A stretch of 64,000 nucleotides of DNA from Cohnella sp. OV330 (GTDB lineage Bacteria > Bacillota > Bacilli > Paenibacillales > Paenibacillaceae): contig NZ_FOKE01000003.1 of assembly GCF_900112065.1 (NCBI RefSeq), forward strand, positions 62,001 to 126,000, in the 5' to 3' direction. A model generated the notes under the pieces. It had not been told where the DNA came from. It searched no databases and saw nothing but the letters and a program-made list of their open reading frames with translations. Below, one piece after another: positions 53,145 through 63,007 of this stretch. The translations under genes and the position numbers were made by a program. Each line of letters opens with the position of its first letter. Position 1 is the first letter of the stretch.

Positions 53145-54527
53145 ATGAAAGCTTTGCGCAAAACGCTGCAGACCGCAGCCATCGGGACATTGGCCTTTCA
53201 AAGCTTGTTCGTAGGGGGGGCCGCCTTCGGCGCGGACGTAGCGCCGACGACCGAGCTGGTCAAGCAGTTCCGCTTTCTGGACAAGGAATTGGACCGCATC
53301 TCGCTGGAGAAGACCGGCGCCCCGGACGGCACGCGGGACGGACACCTCAGCCTGCTCATCGACGCGGGCGAAGGAACGGAGATCAAATCGATCGTGATGA
53401 AGACGGCGGACGGCAAGGGCGCCGACACGGGGCACGGCATCTGGGCGACCTGGAAGGAGCCGGGCGACGTCGGCAAATACCTGCTCGCCGTCGAGCAGGA
53501 CGGGAAGACGCTGAACAATACGTTCAAGGATACGCTCGGCCAGTTCAAGGGCGTCAACCAGTTCGAGCTGTACGCCTCCGACAACAACAGCATGAAGGAA
53601 GGCGAGTACTACTATCTTGAAATTACGACGGGCACCGGCGTCGTCAAATCCGACGTAACGCCCTTCGCGGACGCCGATACGTCGTATGCGCCCGTCGTCA
53701 TTCGCCAGTTCGCCTCCGTCGATCTGACCCAGGACAAGTTCGGCAGCGCCGCGGTCGGCGAGGACGGCAGCATGGACGGGCACTTCAAGCTTAACCTGGC
53801 GTTCGCGCAGAAGACGAAGCTGCTCTCCGTCATTCTTCGTCCGACCGACGAGGAGGGCAAGCCGGTATCGGCCGGGATCTGGCGTACGAACCGGGCTGGC
53901 GTCGGCTGGCTGCTGGGCATCGTGCAGAACGGCAAAGCCGTCAATCCTGAGTTCAACAAGGACGTGACGGCGCCGGTCGGCTCGTTCCGCGGCAGCATCT
54001 CCTTCGACCTGTACGCGACGAACAACGGGTCGATCAAGAACGGCCAGCATTACGTCATCGAGGTCGAGACGCAGTTCGGCACGGTGATGTCCGATCCGAT
54101 CGAGTTCGGCAACAAAAACTCCGTCTTCACGGACAACACGGTGTTCCCGTTCAAGACGATCTCGTTCAAGCTGAACGCCAAGGACGCGTTCGTGGACGAC
54201 AAGAGCTTCAAGCTCGAAGTCGCGCCGTTCACGCTGAACGGACGCACGATGGTGCCGCTCCGCTTCATCAGCGAAGCGTTCGGCGCGAAGGTCGGCTGGA
54301 ATCAGAAGGCGCGCAAGGTCACGATCGAGAAGGGCGCGAACAAAATCGAGCTCGTGATCGATAAAAAGGAAGCGGTAGCGAACGGCGAGACCGTCCTGCT
54401 CGACTCGCCCGCGATCGTCAAAAACAACGTGACGCTGGTGCCGGTTCGCTTCGTCAGCGAGTCGCTGAAGATGAAGGTGTTCTTCGAAGAAGGCGAGCTG
54501 TTCGTGACCGACGCGATCGAGCAATAA
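53145..54527 (+). CDS. Secreted stalk-domain (copper amine oxidase N-like) protein with a duplicated N-terminal domain
   Basis: A 460-residue exported protein. Signal peptide to about residue 31 (SLFVGGAAFGA). Two tandem copies of a domain of about 135 residues follow (VKQFRFLDKELDRISLEKTG to VKSDVTPF, and IRQFASVDLTQDKF to VMSDPIEF; both contain a DGH and a YYLEI/YVIEVE strand), and then a copper amine oxidase N-terminal-like stalk domain (FTLNGRTMVPLRFISEAFGA, VTLVPVRFVSESLKM). Such domains hold proteins at the cell wall in Paenibacillaceae. No enzyme motif is seen. AGGGAG lies 12 bases before ATG 53145, a rather long spacing. A terminator follows at 54559. Confidence 0.82.
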   Translation: MKALRKTLQTAAIGTLAFQSLFVGGAAFGADVAPTTELVKQFRFLDKELDRISLEKTGAPDGTRDGHLSLLIDAGEGTEIKSIVMKTADGKGADTGHGIWATWKEPGDVGKYLLAVEQDGKTLNNTFKDTLGQFKGVNQFELYASDNNSMKEGEYYYLEITTGTGVVKSDVTPFADADTSYAPVVIRQFASVDLTQDKFGSAAVGEDGSMDGHFKLNLAFAQKTKLLSVILRPTDEEGKPVSAGIWRTNRAGVGWLLGIVQNGKAVNPEFNKDVTAPVGSFRGSISFDLYATNNGSIKNGQHYVIEVETQFGTVMSDPIEFGNKNSVFTDNTVFPFKTISFKLNAKDAFVDDKSFKLEVAPFTLNGRTMVPLRFISEAFGAKVGWNQKARKVTIEKGANKIELVIDKKEAVANGETVLLDSPAIVKNNVTLVPVRFVSESLKMKVFFEEGELFVTDAIEQ

Positions 54528-54558
54528 GCGAAAAACAACTTAAGCGACGGTTCGCGAA

Positions 54559-54583
54559 GGCCATCCGATTCGGGTGGCCTTTT
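54559..54583 (+). terminator. Rho-independent terminator after the stalk-domain gene
   Basis: GGCCATCCG (54559-54567) pairs with CGGGTGGCC (54571-54579) with one G-U pair and a loop of ATT; tail TTTTCT. Its left arm is identical to that of the terminator at 52290. Confidence 0.85.
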
Positions 54584-54648
54584 CTAACCGTAGTGCAAAT
54601 CGAGATGAGGCACGAGGGCACCACAATCATGAAAGGGGAGAGATTGGC

Positions 54649-57600
54649 GTGAGTTCGTTGAAAGCAAAACGCTACGGCAAGAGGTGGATCGCGTACTTGA
54701 TGATCGTCTCGTTGCTGAGCGGCAGCTTGTTCTCGGGTTGGGCGCGGGCGCAGGCACAGGAAGAGGAAGGCGTAACGGACGTGCTGTCCGACGTCTTGAA
54801 GTCCGAATGGCAGGCCGCGACCGCGACCGCGGAGCCTGCTTGGAATCAGCTCGCTAAAATATTCGAATACTCGGATTTTGAAGGGCTCGAAAACGTGAGG
54901 GTTACGCCCGATGGGCAATATGTCGCGTACCTCCAAAACAAGCTGGAGGGTGCCGAGTTTCATTCGCGGCTCCAGCTGTTCGACCGCAAGACCGGCACGC
55001 AGGAGTCGGTTCTGCAGGACGTTTCGGGCTTTGAGGCCGTCCAGTTCGAGATGACGCCGGATGCCCGTTGGTTTGCCCTGATAGGCAAGGAGAGTATCTT
55101 CTCCCAGGAAAACGCGCAGGTCTATCTGTTCGACCGCACGACCAAGGAAGCCGCCTTGATTACCAAGCAAGCGGGGGGCACCGCGCCTGCGAACGGGATG
55201 AGCGGTAACCCCGCGATCAGCGCCGACGGCCGTTATGTGGCTTATGACTCGAGCGCGGCGGATCTCGTGCCGGGCGATACGGACAATCGGGACGTTTTCG
55301 TATATGACCGGGATTCCGGCATGAACGCCATCATCAGCGCGGCTGCCGATCTTGATGGGGACTACAGCGAACGGCCGTCGATCAGCGCGGACGGGCGTTA
55401 CGTCGCCTTCGAGTCGGATTCCCAGTCCCTCGCCGAAGGAGACGACGACTCCAACAAAGACGTCTTCATCCATGACCGCACGACGGGGACGAACCGGCTG
55501 ATCAGCGGCGGGGCGGCGGCCTCGGGCGAGCCGAACGGAGAAGAGAGCGGCAACCCGAAGATCAGCGCCGACGGCAGCATCGTCGCGTTCGAGTCGGAAA
55601 GCGCCTTGACGCCGGACGACGGGAACGAACTCAAGGACATCTACGTTTATCGTGCATCCAGCAATGCCGTCGAGCGCGTATCCGTCGCGCCGAACGGCTC
55701 GGAGCTGGAATATGACAGCGCCGATCCTTGGATCACTGCGGACGGCCAATATGTCACTTTCGATACGACGACCGATTCGTCCGACATGTCGCAACCGCTC
55801 ATCGCAATGCTCGATTTGGGCGTCACGAAGGAAGTGGCCGTCGACGTTGCCGAGCCCAAGCTGATGCTGCCGGTTACGGACCTGGCGATCGGCGACGGCG
55901 CGGAGGTCGCGGTATTCAGCGCAGGCTACGGCGACGCCGGGGCCGACCCGGACGAGCCGACGAAGGTGGCGTTGTTCGTCGCTTCGAAGGCGAAGCCCGA
56001 CGACGGCGCCCCGAAGTGGCCGCAGGGCAGCAAGCTGGAGGCGAGCGACGTCCGCTCGGACCGGGCGACGCTGAGCTGGACGCCGGCGACGGCTGCGGGC
56101 GGCGTCAAGTCGTATCGCGTATTCGCGAACGACGAGAAGGTTGCCGACGTTGACGGCGCCCTGTTGACGTATACGGCCGAAGGGCTGAAGCCGGCAACCG
56201 TCTATATTTTTCGCGTAGAGGCCGTCAGCGCGGATAACGTCGCGACGACCGACGGTCCCGTCGTTCGCGTCGACACGCCGGCCGACGACCGGACGCTCGA
56301 GCTAAGCCTGTCGTTCGACAAGCTGACGCCGGATCGGCTGCCGAAGCTGGGCAGTACGATGAAGATCAAGGCCAAGGCAATGGCCGGCCGCGCCATCTCG
56401 GCCGAGATCGCGTACGAGACGTGGCTGGACGAGTCGGACGCGCGTCTGCCGGCGCCGCGGGCGACGTCGTCTTCGATCGAGCTCGCCGAGACGCAAGCGG
56501 GCTCGGGCGAATACGCGGCGACGTTCCCGGTGAAGGAAGGCATCTCCCGCATGCTGTCGGTGACCGCCGTCATGCAGGGGGCGGCGGGCGGACCCGTAGA
56601 GAAGGCGGCCGCAGGCTTGCCGCTCGTCGTTCCGGGCAATTTGCAGATCGCGTTCGACAATCCCGGCCAGGTCGAGCTCGACGGCGCGTATTTAACGGCA
56701 TCCAACCCGAACGGGAACGGCGCGTCGATCAGACTCGGCGGCGCCGAGCCCGTTAAGCTGGAAGGCCTGGCGGCTTCCTCGGACTATACGGTCTCGCTCA
56801 TGTCCGAGGACGGCAAGTCGCTCGGGCAGCAAGCGGACGTCGAAGTGTCCGCAGGATGGACCTCCGCGATGACCTTTGCCGTGAAGCAACCGGTCCGGCT
56901 GACGTTCGAGGTCCGCGACCAGGACGGCAATCCGGTGCCCGGCGTTTACGCGGAGCTGTGGGACGAAGCGCAGGAGAACTATCTGACGTCGGCCGTGACG
57001 GACGAAGACGGCCGCACGGACCTGATCGAGCTCGAGGACGCTGCGCCCAAGTATACCGTGAAGGCTAACCTGACCGATCCGGCATACGACGAGCTGGCGC
57101 CGTTGACGTTCCCGGTCGCCGGCGGCGATCAGACGGTCAAGCTTGCCGTCAAGCGTACGCCCGAAGGCAAGCTGAAGGGCCGGGTGCTCGACCCCAAGGG
57201 CCAACCGATCGCGAATGCGCAAGTATCCGCCACGCAGATGCATAAGGGCAAGCCGGTCGTTCGCAACGCGTATACGGGGCCTTCGGGTACCTATGAGCTG
57301 ACGCTGTACGCCGGAGAAGCCGCGATCCAGGCAGGCAAATCTTCGTTTAACTACTTTTCCGAAGAAGGGTTGAAGGCCGACATCGTCAAAGGCGAGACGA
57401 AGTCGTTCGATATTTCGCTGACGACCTTCGCGACGGGACAGGTGACGTTAAAGGTCCACCTCAAGCCGATCGGCGGCGACTGGCAGGGGCCGATCGATAT
57501 GGAGGCGCTTCGCTTCAGCGCCACATTGATGGGGCGAACGAGCAAACGCGTCAGCTTTTTCCACAACATCGTCATGCTTCAGGGCCTGCCCGGCGACAAC

Positions 57601-60600
57601 GTCGAGGTATGCGTCAACGGCGCCATGACGCGGTCGTTCACGGAATGCACGCATGTCGTGCTCGACGCCGACGCCAATGCGACGGCGGAATTGTGGGTCG
57701 AAGAAAAAGGCGGGTTCGTCAGCGGCAGCTTCGATGCCAATGTCGACGTATGGACGAATGTCGCGCTGTACGATGTCAGCGGCGGCAGCCAATCTTATGT
57801 CGATTCCCAAAGCTACCGCGGAGGCAGCTTCCTCGTGCACGCGCCGACGCCGGGAACCTACAAGCTGGAGGTGACGCGCAGGGACCCGGATACGAACGCG
57901 CTGTCTTCGGCTACTGCCCAAGTAACCGTTCGGGAGCGGGAGACGGTGAACGTCGGCAAGCTGACGCTCGTGCCGGCGAGTTACTTCACCAGCTCCAGGT
58001 ACAACGGCTTCATGGCGGAGCCGAGCGAGGTGTCGCCGGGCGCCGTCGCGAACTTGCGGGCGTATTATCAAAACGGCGCGAAAACCGCGATCGGCGGCGC
58101 CGTGCTTCGCGTAGAGCTGCCTAGCGGCGTGACGCCCGTGTCCGAAGGCGGCAGCGTCTTCGTCCGCGTGAACGGCGAGACGGAGAAGGCGTCCGTGAAA
58201 ACCGGCGCCCTGGAAGTCCAGCTTGGCGACATCGCCCCGTACGCGAAGGGGACGGTCCTGTTCCAGGCGAAGCTGGCTTCGGATTATAGCCAAGGCCGCG
58301 CGAAGCTGACGGCCCGAATCGCCGGCGCTTCCGAAGGAAAAGCGCTGGACGAAGCGCTGGGCACCGCCGTGCTGGAAGTGCCGTCGGTCACCATCGAAGC
58401 GCCGGAGACGGTCTCCTCCGCCAACGTGAAGGTCGGCGGGCTCGCGCCGGCGTCGAGCCGGGTCAACATTTATGACGAGCAAATGCTGCTCGCCTCCGTG
58501 AACGCGACTTCGGCCGGTACATGGCAGAGCGAAGTTCAGCTCAGCCCTTCGGGAAGCTCGGACATGCACCTGCTATGGGCCGAGGCGGTGACGGGCGACC
58601 GAACGCTTCGCACGAAGCAAACGCTGGTGAGCTACGACGAAGCGGAGCCGACGCTCCAAACGATCGACATGGTTCAATATCCGGACGGCAAGTGGGTGCG
58701 TCTGGAGGTCGCCAAAGGGATGGTGCAGCTGCCCTACACGGTCGTGCCGGGCAATCCGTTCGCCTTCGTCCTGAAGTTCGACAAGCCCGATCGCGTGAAA
58801 AACGTGAAGGTCTACCTGGCCGGCCAGATCGGGCGGCCGGTCACGGCGGAGAAGCATGCCGACGGCGAATTCTGGGCGACCGTGCCGTCCACGCCGAATT
58901 CGCTCGGCGGCCTGTACGTCTCCTACGATACGGTGAAGCCCAAGGCCGTGATCACGCGGGATATCCCGACCGAGGCAGAGACGAACGCGCTGCTGCCTCC
59001 CGCATTCCGGAATTTTAAGATCGTCGAAAAGACGCCGTTTACGCTCAAAGACGACGTTTACGCAGGCAAAGCCGTGTTTGAATTCCCCGGCGCGGCGGAT
59101 ATCCGGCTCGAAGCGAGCGAGCGCATCGACCTGACGCCGACGTCCTATTTTCCGACCGTGGAAGAGATCGTTCAGGCGGAGGAAGAGGGCATCCCGATGT
59201 ACAACGTTACCTTCGAAACGAAGGAAACGGAAAACGGGATCGAGGTAAAAATGAAAGGTTATATGCCGAAAGGATACTTGTTCCCGGAGGACAATGCGCG
59301 ATCGGGCTTACGCGCGATGGCCGCGTTCGACGGCGATTTGGACCCGCTTGAGATGCTGGACGAGATGGGCATCGACGCGACGCCGTATCAGAAGGGAATG
59401 ATCGAGGTATCCAGCGACTACAAGATGATCTCCACGGAAGCCTCGGATCCGCTCTTCTCGGTCAAGGATCAATACGAAGGCTACAAAGGCTACGCCGGCA
59501 AAGTGATGAAGATCATGGAGAACATCGAATCCTCGACGGTCTGCCCGGAAAACATGGAAGCGACCGGCGAGCAGGCGGGCAAGGCGCTGCTGGCGACCGT
59601 CGGCGGCGAGATTGCGAAAACCGCGCTCGGCGCCTGGACGGGGGCGATGATGCTCGAAGGACCTGTCGGCTTCCTGGGCGGCTACGCGAGCAAATACGTC
59701 ACCAACAAGATCGACAGCTACGTCGACGAGCAGATCGGGCTTGTCGGATCGGCGGGTCCGACGGATCCTTCGAGCTGCCGCGATGACGACGAAGACCTCG
59801 AAGATCTGGAAGAAGAAAACATTTACAAGAAAAAACTGAAGAAGAAGGCCCGTATCAAATGGATTTACGATCCGAGCGGCTACGTGTACGAAGCGGTGCC
59901 CGCCAACCGACTGGAGCAGGTGAAGGCGACCGTGCTCTTCAAGGAATCGGGATCGGGCATGTGGAAGGTGTGGAACGAAGCGCCGGAATACGGGCAGATC
60001 AATCCGCAATACACCGACGCCCAGGGCCGATACGGCTGGGACGTCCCGGAGGGCGTCTGGAAGGTCGCCTGGGAAAAGCCGGGGTATGAAACGACGTACA
60101 GCGAGGAACTGAAGGTGCCGCCTCCGCACTTCGACGTCAATGCGGGGCTCGTCTCGAAGGCGCCGCCGACCGTCGTCGCGATCGAGGCGATCGCCGGCAG
60201 CGGCGAAGCGAAAGGCTATATCGACGTGACGTTCGGCAAGTATCTGAAGGCGGACGCGGCGATCGCGGACGGCACGGTCGTCGTGACGGGACCGGAGGGA
60301 GCCGTAGCGGGAACCGTCGCCTTTGCGGAGACGCAGGAGGCAGGCGGCGCGAAGCTGGCGCGCAAGATTCGATTCACGCCGACCGAAGGCGCCTTGGCGG
60401 AGGGAGCCGAATACGGCGTCGATATCCAACCCGCGCCGTTCGTCAGCTACGCGGACGCGAAGATGCCGGTCGGCGCGTCGCAGACGGTCAAGGCCGTGCT
60501 TCGCGACGCGAAGGGGCCGGTACCGACATCGGCCAAGGCGGCGGGCGGCAATGCCGCGATCCGGATCCAGTTCGATGAAGGACTGTCGCAGGGCGCGGTC

Positions 60601-62403
60601 CTGGCTCCAGAAGCGTTTACGCTGAGCGGCACGAACCGGACGGTTCAATCCGCCGTCGTAGAGATGCCAGCCAAGGGCGGGCAGCCGCAGGCGGCGATTC
60701 TGACGCTCAGCGGACCGATCGCCGAGGCGAACGGCGTCGAGGTTCATCTCGCGGCCGGCGCGGCAGCCGATGCGCTCGGCAATCCGAGCGGCGAAGCGAC
60801 GCTCCGGTTGTCCGGCCCGAATGCCAAGCTGAGCGGGCTGGAGATCGCGGGCGGCAAGCTGACCGAAGCGTTCTCCCCCGACAAAACCGATTATACGGTT
60901 CAGGTCGGCGCGGACGTCGCGAAGATCGAGCTCAAGGCAACGCTGGCGCAAGCGGGCGGCAAGCTGAGCGTGCGGGACGTTCCGCTCGCGGACGGCGAAT
61001 TCCGCGCGATCGGCATTCCGAGCGACGGCCTGATCCCGATCGCGGCCGAGGCCGCGAACTACCCTGACGTTCATCAGGTTTATACGCTGAAGATCGTACG
61101 CGTCTCCGAACCGGGACCAGGTCCTGGACCTGAACCCGGTTCGGGCAGCGGCAACGGCGGGACGAACGGCGGCGATCCTGCCGATATCGGCCGCGATGCC
61201 GAGGTGACGGGCAAGGAGACCGGAGGCCGCAAGCAAGCGGTCGTCTCGCTGAAGGCCGCTACGGTGCTCGCGGCGCTGAAGGCAGGGCAGGACGGATCGG
61301 AGCTGTACCTTAAGGCGCCCGCCGGATACGACGCCTATGACATCGTCATTCCGGCGGAGGCGTATCGCGCGCTCGCCGGAGCAAAAGCGAAAATGCTGTT
61401 CAAATTCGATTCGCTCTCCGTCGCCGTGCGTACGGATGGCTGGCAAGCGATGGGCGACAAAACGAAGCTCGTCCATCTGATCGTCGAACGGGCAGCGGAG
61501 AATGATGAACGGGCATGGGTGGAACGGCTGCAAGCGAGCTCGAACGGGATAGACGCGCGGACCGGACTGTATAGGTTCGCTCTGACGGCAGAGTCGGATT
61601 CGGCTCCGATCCCGCTGGCTGCCCTGCAGCCGGATGCGCTCTCCGTTCAATGGGCCGGCGTCGCGAACGACGACACGGCCGGGCTGTACCGCTACGATTC
61701 GGCTAACCAAAGCTGGCGCTTCGTCGCCGAAGCGCAGGGAGCCGCGGCGCTTGCCCATGGCGGCGAAACGGACGTCTCGGCATATTACGGCGTTGCGGTA
61801 TACGCGAGTCCGTTTACGGATATCGGCAAGCATTGGGCGAAGGCAGACATCGACTGGCTTGCGACTCGCCTATACGTAAAGGGCGTGTCCGCCGATGCCT
61901 ATCAGCCGAATCGCAGCGTGACCCGCGCCGAATTCGCGGCGCTGCTCGTGCGCATCGCCGGCGACGGGGCATCGGATACAGAAAGCCTATCGTTTAACGA
62001 CGTGAAGCCGAGCGACTGGTACAACGATCCGGTGCGGCAAGCAGCCGCTCTGGGGTTGATTAACGGCGACGGCTCGGGCAAGTTCCGGCCGAACGAACGG
62101 ATTACCCGCGAGCAAATGGCCTCGATGGCTTGGAGAGCCTACGCCAAGCTCGTGCCCGAAGCAACGACGGCGAAGGGTGCGGAGATTGAAGCGCTATTGC
62201 AGCCGTTTGGGGACCAAGACAAGATCAGCCCGTGGGCAAGAGCCGAGGTTGCTTCCGCGGTCCGTTCCGGCCTTATGCAAGGCGCGAGCGCTAATCGGTT
62301 CGACTCGTCCGGCATCGCTACGCGCGCGCAAGCAGCGACGCTGGTTAAGCGCCTCGCAGAGCGGCTGGGCGACCGACTCTCGAACGACGTTAAGGGAGGA
62401 TGA
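54649..62403 (+). CDS. Giant SLH-anchored multidomain surface protein with N-terminal propeller
   Basis: A 2584-residue exported protein. GTG 54649 follows AAAGGGGAG by 8 bases; a frame running from 54574 has no site. After the signal peptide (IVSLLSGSLFSGWARAQA) come a PD40/TolB-like propeller (about nt 54890-55970; ISADGRYVAFESDS), a fibronectin type III domain (about 55995-56280), several carboxypeptidase-regulatory-like and Ig-like domains (56900-58480), a glycine-rich hydrophobic segment (about 59570-59740), a highly charged patch (DDDEDLEDLEEE then KKKLKKK, 59784-59850), big Ig-like domains, a cadherin-like beta-sandwich (about 60826-61095), a Pro/Gly linker and three SLH domains (61807-62380). 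No catalytic motif is seen; a structural or binding role at the surface is likely. Confidence 0.88.
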   Translation: MSSLKAKRYGKRWIAYLMIVSLLSGSLFSGWARAQAQEEEGVTDVLSDVLKSEWQAATATAEPAWNQLAKIFEYSDFEGLENVRVTPDGQYVAYLQNKLEGAEFHSRLQLFDRKTGTQESVLQDVSGFEAVQFEMTPDARWFALIGKESIFSQENAQVYLFDRTTKEAALITKQAGGTAPANGMSGNPAISADGRYVAYDSSAADLVPGDTDNRDVFVYDRDSGMNAIISAAADLDGDYSERPSISADGRYVAFESDSQSLAEGDDDSNKDVFIHDRTTGTNRLISGGAAASGEPNGEESGNPKISADGSIVAFESESALTPDDGNELKDIYVYRASSNAVERVSVAPNGSELEYDSADPWITADGQYVTFDTTTDSSDMSQPLIAMLDLGVTKEVAVDVAEPKLMLPVTDLAIGDGAEVAVFSAGYGDAGADPDEPTKVALFVASKAKPDDGAPKWPQGSKLEASDVRSDRATLSWTPATAAGGVKSYRVFANDEKVADVDGALLTYTAEGLKPATVYIFRVEAVSADNVATTDGPVVRVDTPADDRTLELSLSFDKLTPDRLPKLGSTMKIKAKAMAGRAISAEIAYETWLDESDARLPAPRATSSSIELAETQAGSGEYAATFPVKEGISRMLSVTAVMQGAAGGPVEKAAAGLPLVVPGNLQIAFDNPGQVELDGAYLTASNPNGNGASIRLGGAEPVKLEGLAASSDYTVSLMSEDGKSLGQQADVEVSAGWTSAMTFAVKQPVRLTFEVRDQDGNPVPGVYAELWDEAQENYLTSAVTDEDGRTDLIELEDAAPKYTVKANLTDPAYDELAPLTFPVAGGDQTVKLAVKRTPEGKLKGRVLDPKGQPIANAQVSATQMHKGKPVVRNAYTGPSGTYELTLYAGEAAIQAGKSSFNYFSEEGLKADIVKGETKSFDISLTTFATGQVTLKVHLKPIGGDWQGPIDMEALRFSATLMGRTSKRVSFFHNIVMLQGLPGDNVEVCVNGAMTRSFTECTHVVLDADANATAELWVEEKGGFVSGSFDANVDVWTNVALYDVSGGSQSYVDSQSYRGGSFLVHAPTPGTYKLEVTRRDPDTNALSSATAQVTVRERETVNVGKLTLVPASYFTSSRYNGFMAEPSEVSPGAVANLRAYYQNGAKTAIGGAVLRVELPSGVTPVSEGGSVFVRVNGETEKASVKTGALEVQLGDIAPYAKGTVLFQAKLASDYSQGRAKLTARIAGASEGKALDEALGTAVLEVPSVTIEAPETVSSANVKVGGLAPASSRVNIYDEQMLLASVNATSAGTWQSEVQLSPSGSSDMHLLWAEAVTGDRTLRTKQTLVSYDEAEPTLQTIDMVQYPDGKWVRLEVAKGMVQLPYTVVPGNPFAFVLKFDKPDRVKNVKVYLAGQIGRPVTAEKHADGEFWATVPSTPNSLGGLYVSYDTVKPKAVITRDIPTEAETNALLPPAFRNFKIVEKTPFTLKDDVYAGKAVFEFPGAADIRLEASERIDLTPTSYFPTVEEIVQAEEEGIPMYNVTFETKETENGIEVKMKGYMPKGYLFPEDNARSGLRAMAAFDGDLDPLEMLDEMGIDATPYQKGMIEVSSDYKMISTEASDPLFSVKDQYEGYKGYAGKVMKIMENIESSTVCPENMEATGEQAGKALLATVGGEIAKTALGAWTGAMMLEGPVGFLGGYASKYVTNKIDSYVDEQIGLVGSAGPTDPSSCRDDDEDLEDLEEENIYKKKLKKKARIKWIYDPSGYVYEAVPANRLEQVKATVLFKESGSGMWKVWNEAPEYGQINPQYTDAQGRYGWDVPEGVWKVAWEKPGYETTYSEELKVPPPHFDVNAGLVSKAPPTVVAIEAIAGSGEAKGYIDVTFGKYLKADAAIADGTVVVTGPEGAVAGTVAFAETQEAGGAKLARKIRFTPTEGALAEGAEYGVDIQPAPFVSYADAKMPVGASQTVKAVLRDAKGPVPTSAKAAGGNAAIRIQFDEGLSQGAVLAPEAFTLSGTNRTVQSAVVEMPAKGGQPQAAILTLSGPIAEANGVEVHLAAGAAADALGNPSGEATLRLSGPNAKLSGLEIAGGKLTEAFSPDKTDYTVQVGADVAKIELKATLAQAGGKLSVRDVPLADGEFRAIGIPSDGLIPIAAEAANYPDVHQVYTLKIVRVSEPGPGPGPEPGSGSGNGGTNGGDPADIGRDAEVTGKETGGRKQAVVSLKAATVLAALKAGQDGSELYLKAPAGYDAYDIVIPAEAYRALAGAKAKMLFKFDSLSVAVRTDGWQAMGDKTKLVHLIVERAAENDERAWVERLQASSNGIDARTGLYRFALTAESDSAPIPLAALQPDALSVQWAGVANDDTAGLYRYDSANQSWRFVAEAQGAAALAHGGETDVSAYYGVAVYASPFTDIGKHWAKADIDWLATRLYVKGVSADAYQPNRSVTRAEFAALLVRIAGDGASDTESLSFNDVKPSDWYNDPVRQAAALGLINGDGSGKFRPNERITREQMASMAWRAYAKLVPEATTAKGAEIEALLQPFGDQDKISPWARAEVASAVRSGLMQGASANRFDSSGIATRAQAATLVKRLAERLGDRLSNDVKGG

Positions 62404-62451
62404 ATCGAAAAAGGCTCCTACTTTGACCGAATTGGATCGAACCGGTCGAGG

Positions 62452-62480
62452 CGCAGGGAATTTTCCCTGCGTCTTTCTTA
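62452..62480 (+). terminator. Rho-independent terminator after the giant SLH gene
   Basis: CGCAGGGAA (62452-62460) pairs with TTCCCTGCG (62463-62471), tail TCTTTCTT. Confidence 0.85.
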
Positions 62481-62511
62481 TTGGCTGAACGAGGCGAATG
62501 GCAATTTATAT

Positions 62512-62540
62512 TTGAAACTTATATAAGTAATTGATATATT
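62512..62540 (+). promoter_or_regulatory. Promoter of the marR-type gene with a palindrome in the spacer
   Basis: TTGAAA (62512-62517), 17-base spacer, TATATT (62535-62540). ACTTATATAAGT (62517-62528) is a perfect 12-base palindrome between the boxes, where a MarR dimer would block polymerase. The expected start point falls on or next to ATG 62547. Confidence 0.75.
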
Positions 62541-62546
62541 TTGATT

Positions 62547-62993
62547 ATGAAACCCATACAACCCCCATCGGAGCTGAATGTCAACGACTTCACTCTCGTA
62601 TTTGAAGACCTGACCCGGATCATCATCCGGCTGCCGTCCACGCAAAAGCTGAGCTTTACGACGCTGTCCGTCTTGCACACATTGTCTCGTAAGAGCCCTA
62701 TGCGCCTTACCGAATTAACGGCCCACGAGCAGGTCACCCAGTCGGGAATGACGCAGCTGGTGACCCGGCTTGAGCGGGACGGACTGGTCGAGCGTCGGCC
62801 GGACCCCAAGGATGGGCGTGTCGTGCAAGTCCATCTCACTGAGCAGGGGGCAGCTGTCATCCATTCCCGGCGTAAGGAACGTATCGCGCGGATGATGAAG
62901 TTTGCGGAAGGACTCGCGCCTGAAGAAATGCAGGCGATCGCATCGGCGATCCCGGCCCTGCGTCGTCTCGTCGAATTGGGAGATCAAGTTTAG
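62547..62993 (+). CDS. MarR-family transcriptional regulator
   Basis: A 148-residue dimeric winged-helix regulator: LTELTAHEQVTQSGMTQLV is the recognition helix region and LVERRPDPKDGRVVQVHLTE the wing. ATG 62547 has no recognisable ribosome site (the upstream bases are AT-only or nearly so) and sits 6 bases after the -10 box, so the transcript is probably leaderless. It precedes an epoxide hydrolase gene by 14 bases, in the same direction, and likely represses both through the palindrome at 62517-62528, with release by a small aromatic or hydrophobic compound; the ligand is inferred. Confidence 0.9.
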   Translation: MKPIQPPSELNVNDFTLVFEDLTRIIIRLPSTQKLSFTTLSVLHTLSRKSPMRLTELTAHEQVTQSGMTQLVTRLERDGLVERRPDPKDGRVVQVHLTEQGAAVIHSRRKERIARMMKFAEGLAPEEMQAIASAIPALRRLVELGDQV

Positions 62994-63007
62994 AGGGAGG
63001 CGTGCTT

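Noticed and set aside
52290-54583. The shared left arm GGCCATCCG of two terminators as a dispersed repeat
   Set aside because: The rest of the hairpins and their flanks differ, so the match is short enough to be chance or convergent terminator sequence.
59308-61833. An 841-codon open frame on the minus strand, and similar long frames at 45613-48078, 37659-39455 and 9036-10673
   Set aside because: They lie opposite well-supported secreted proteins with clear domains, have Arg/Asp/Val-rich low-sense composition and no ribosome sites. They are antisense shadows of GC-rich codon use.
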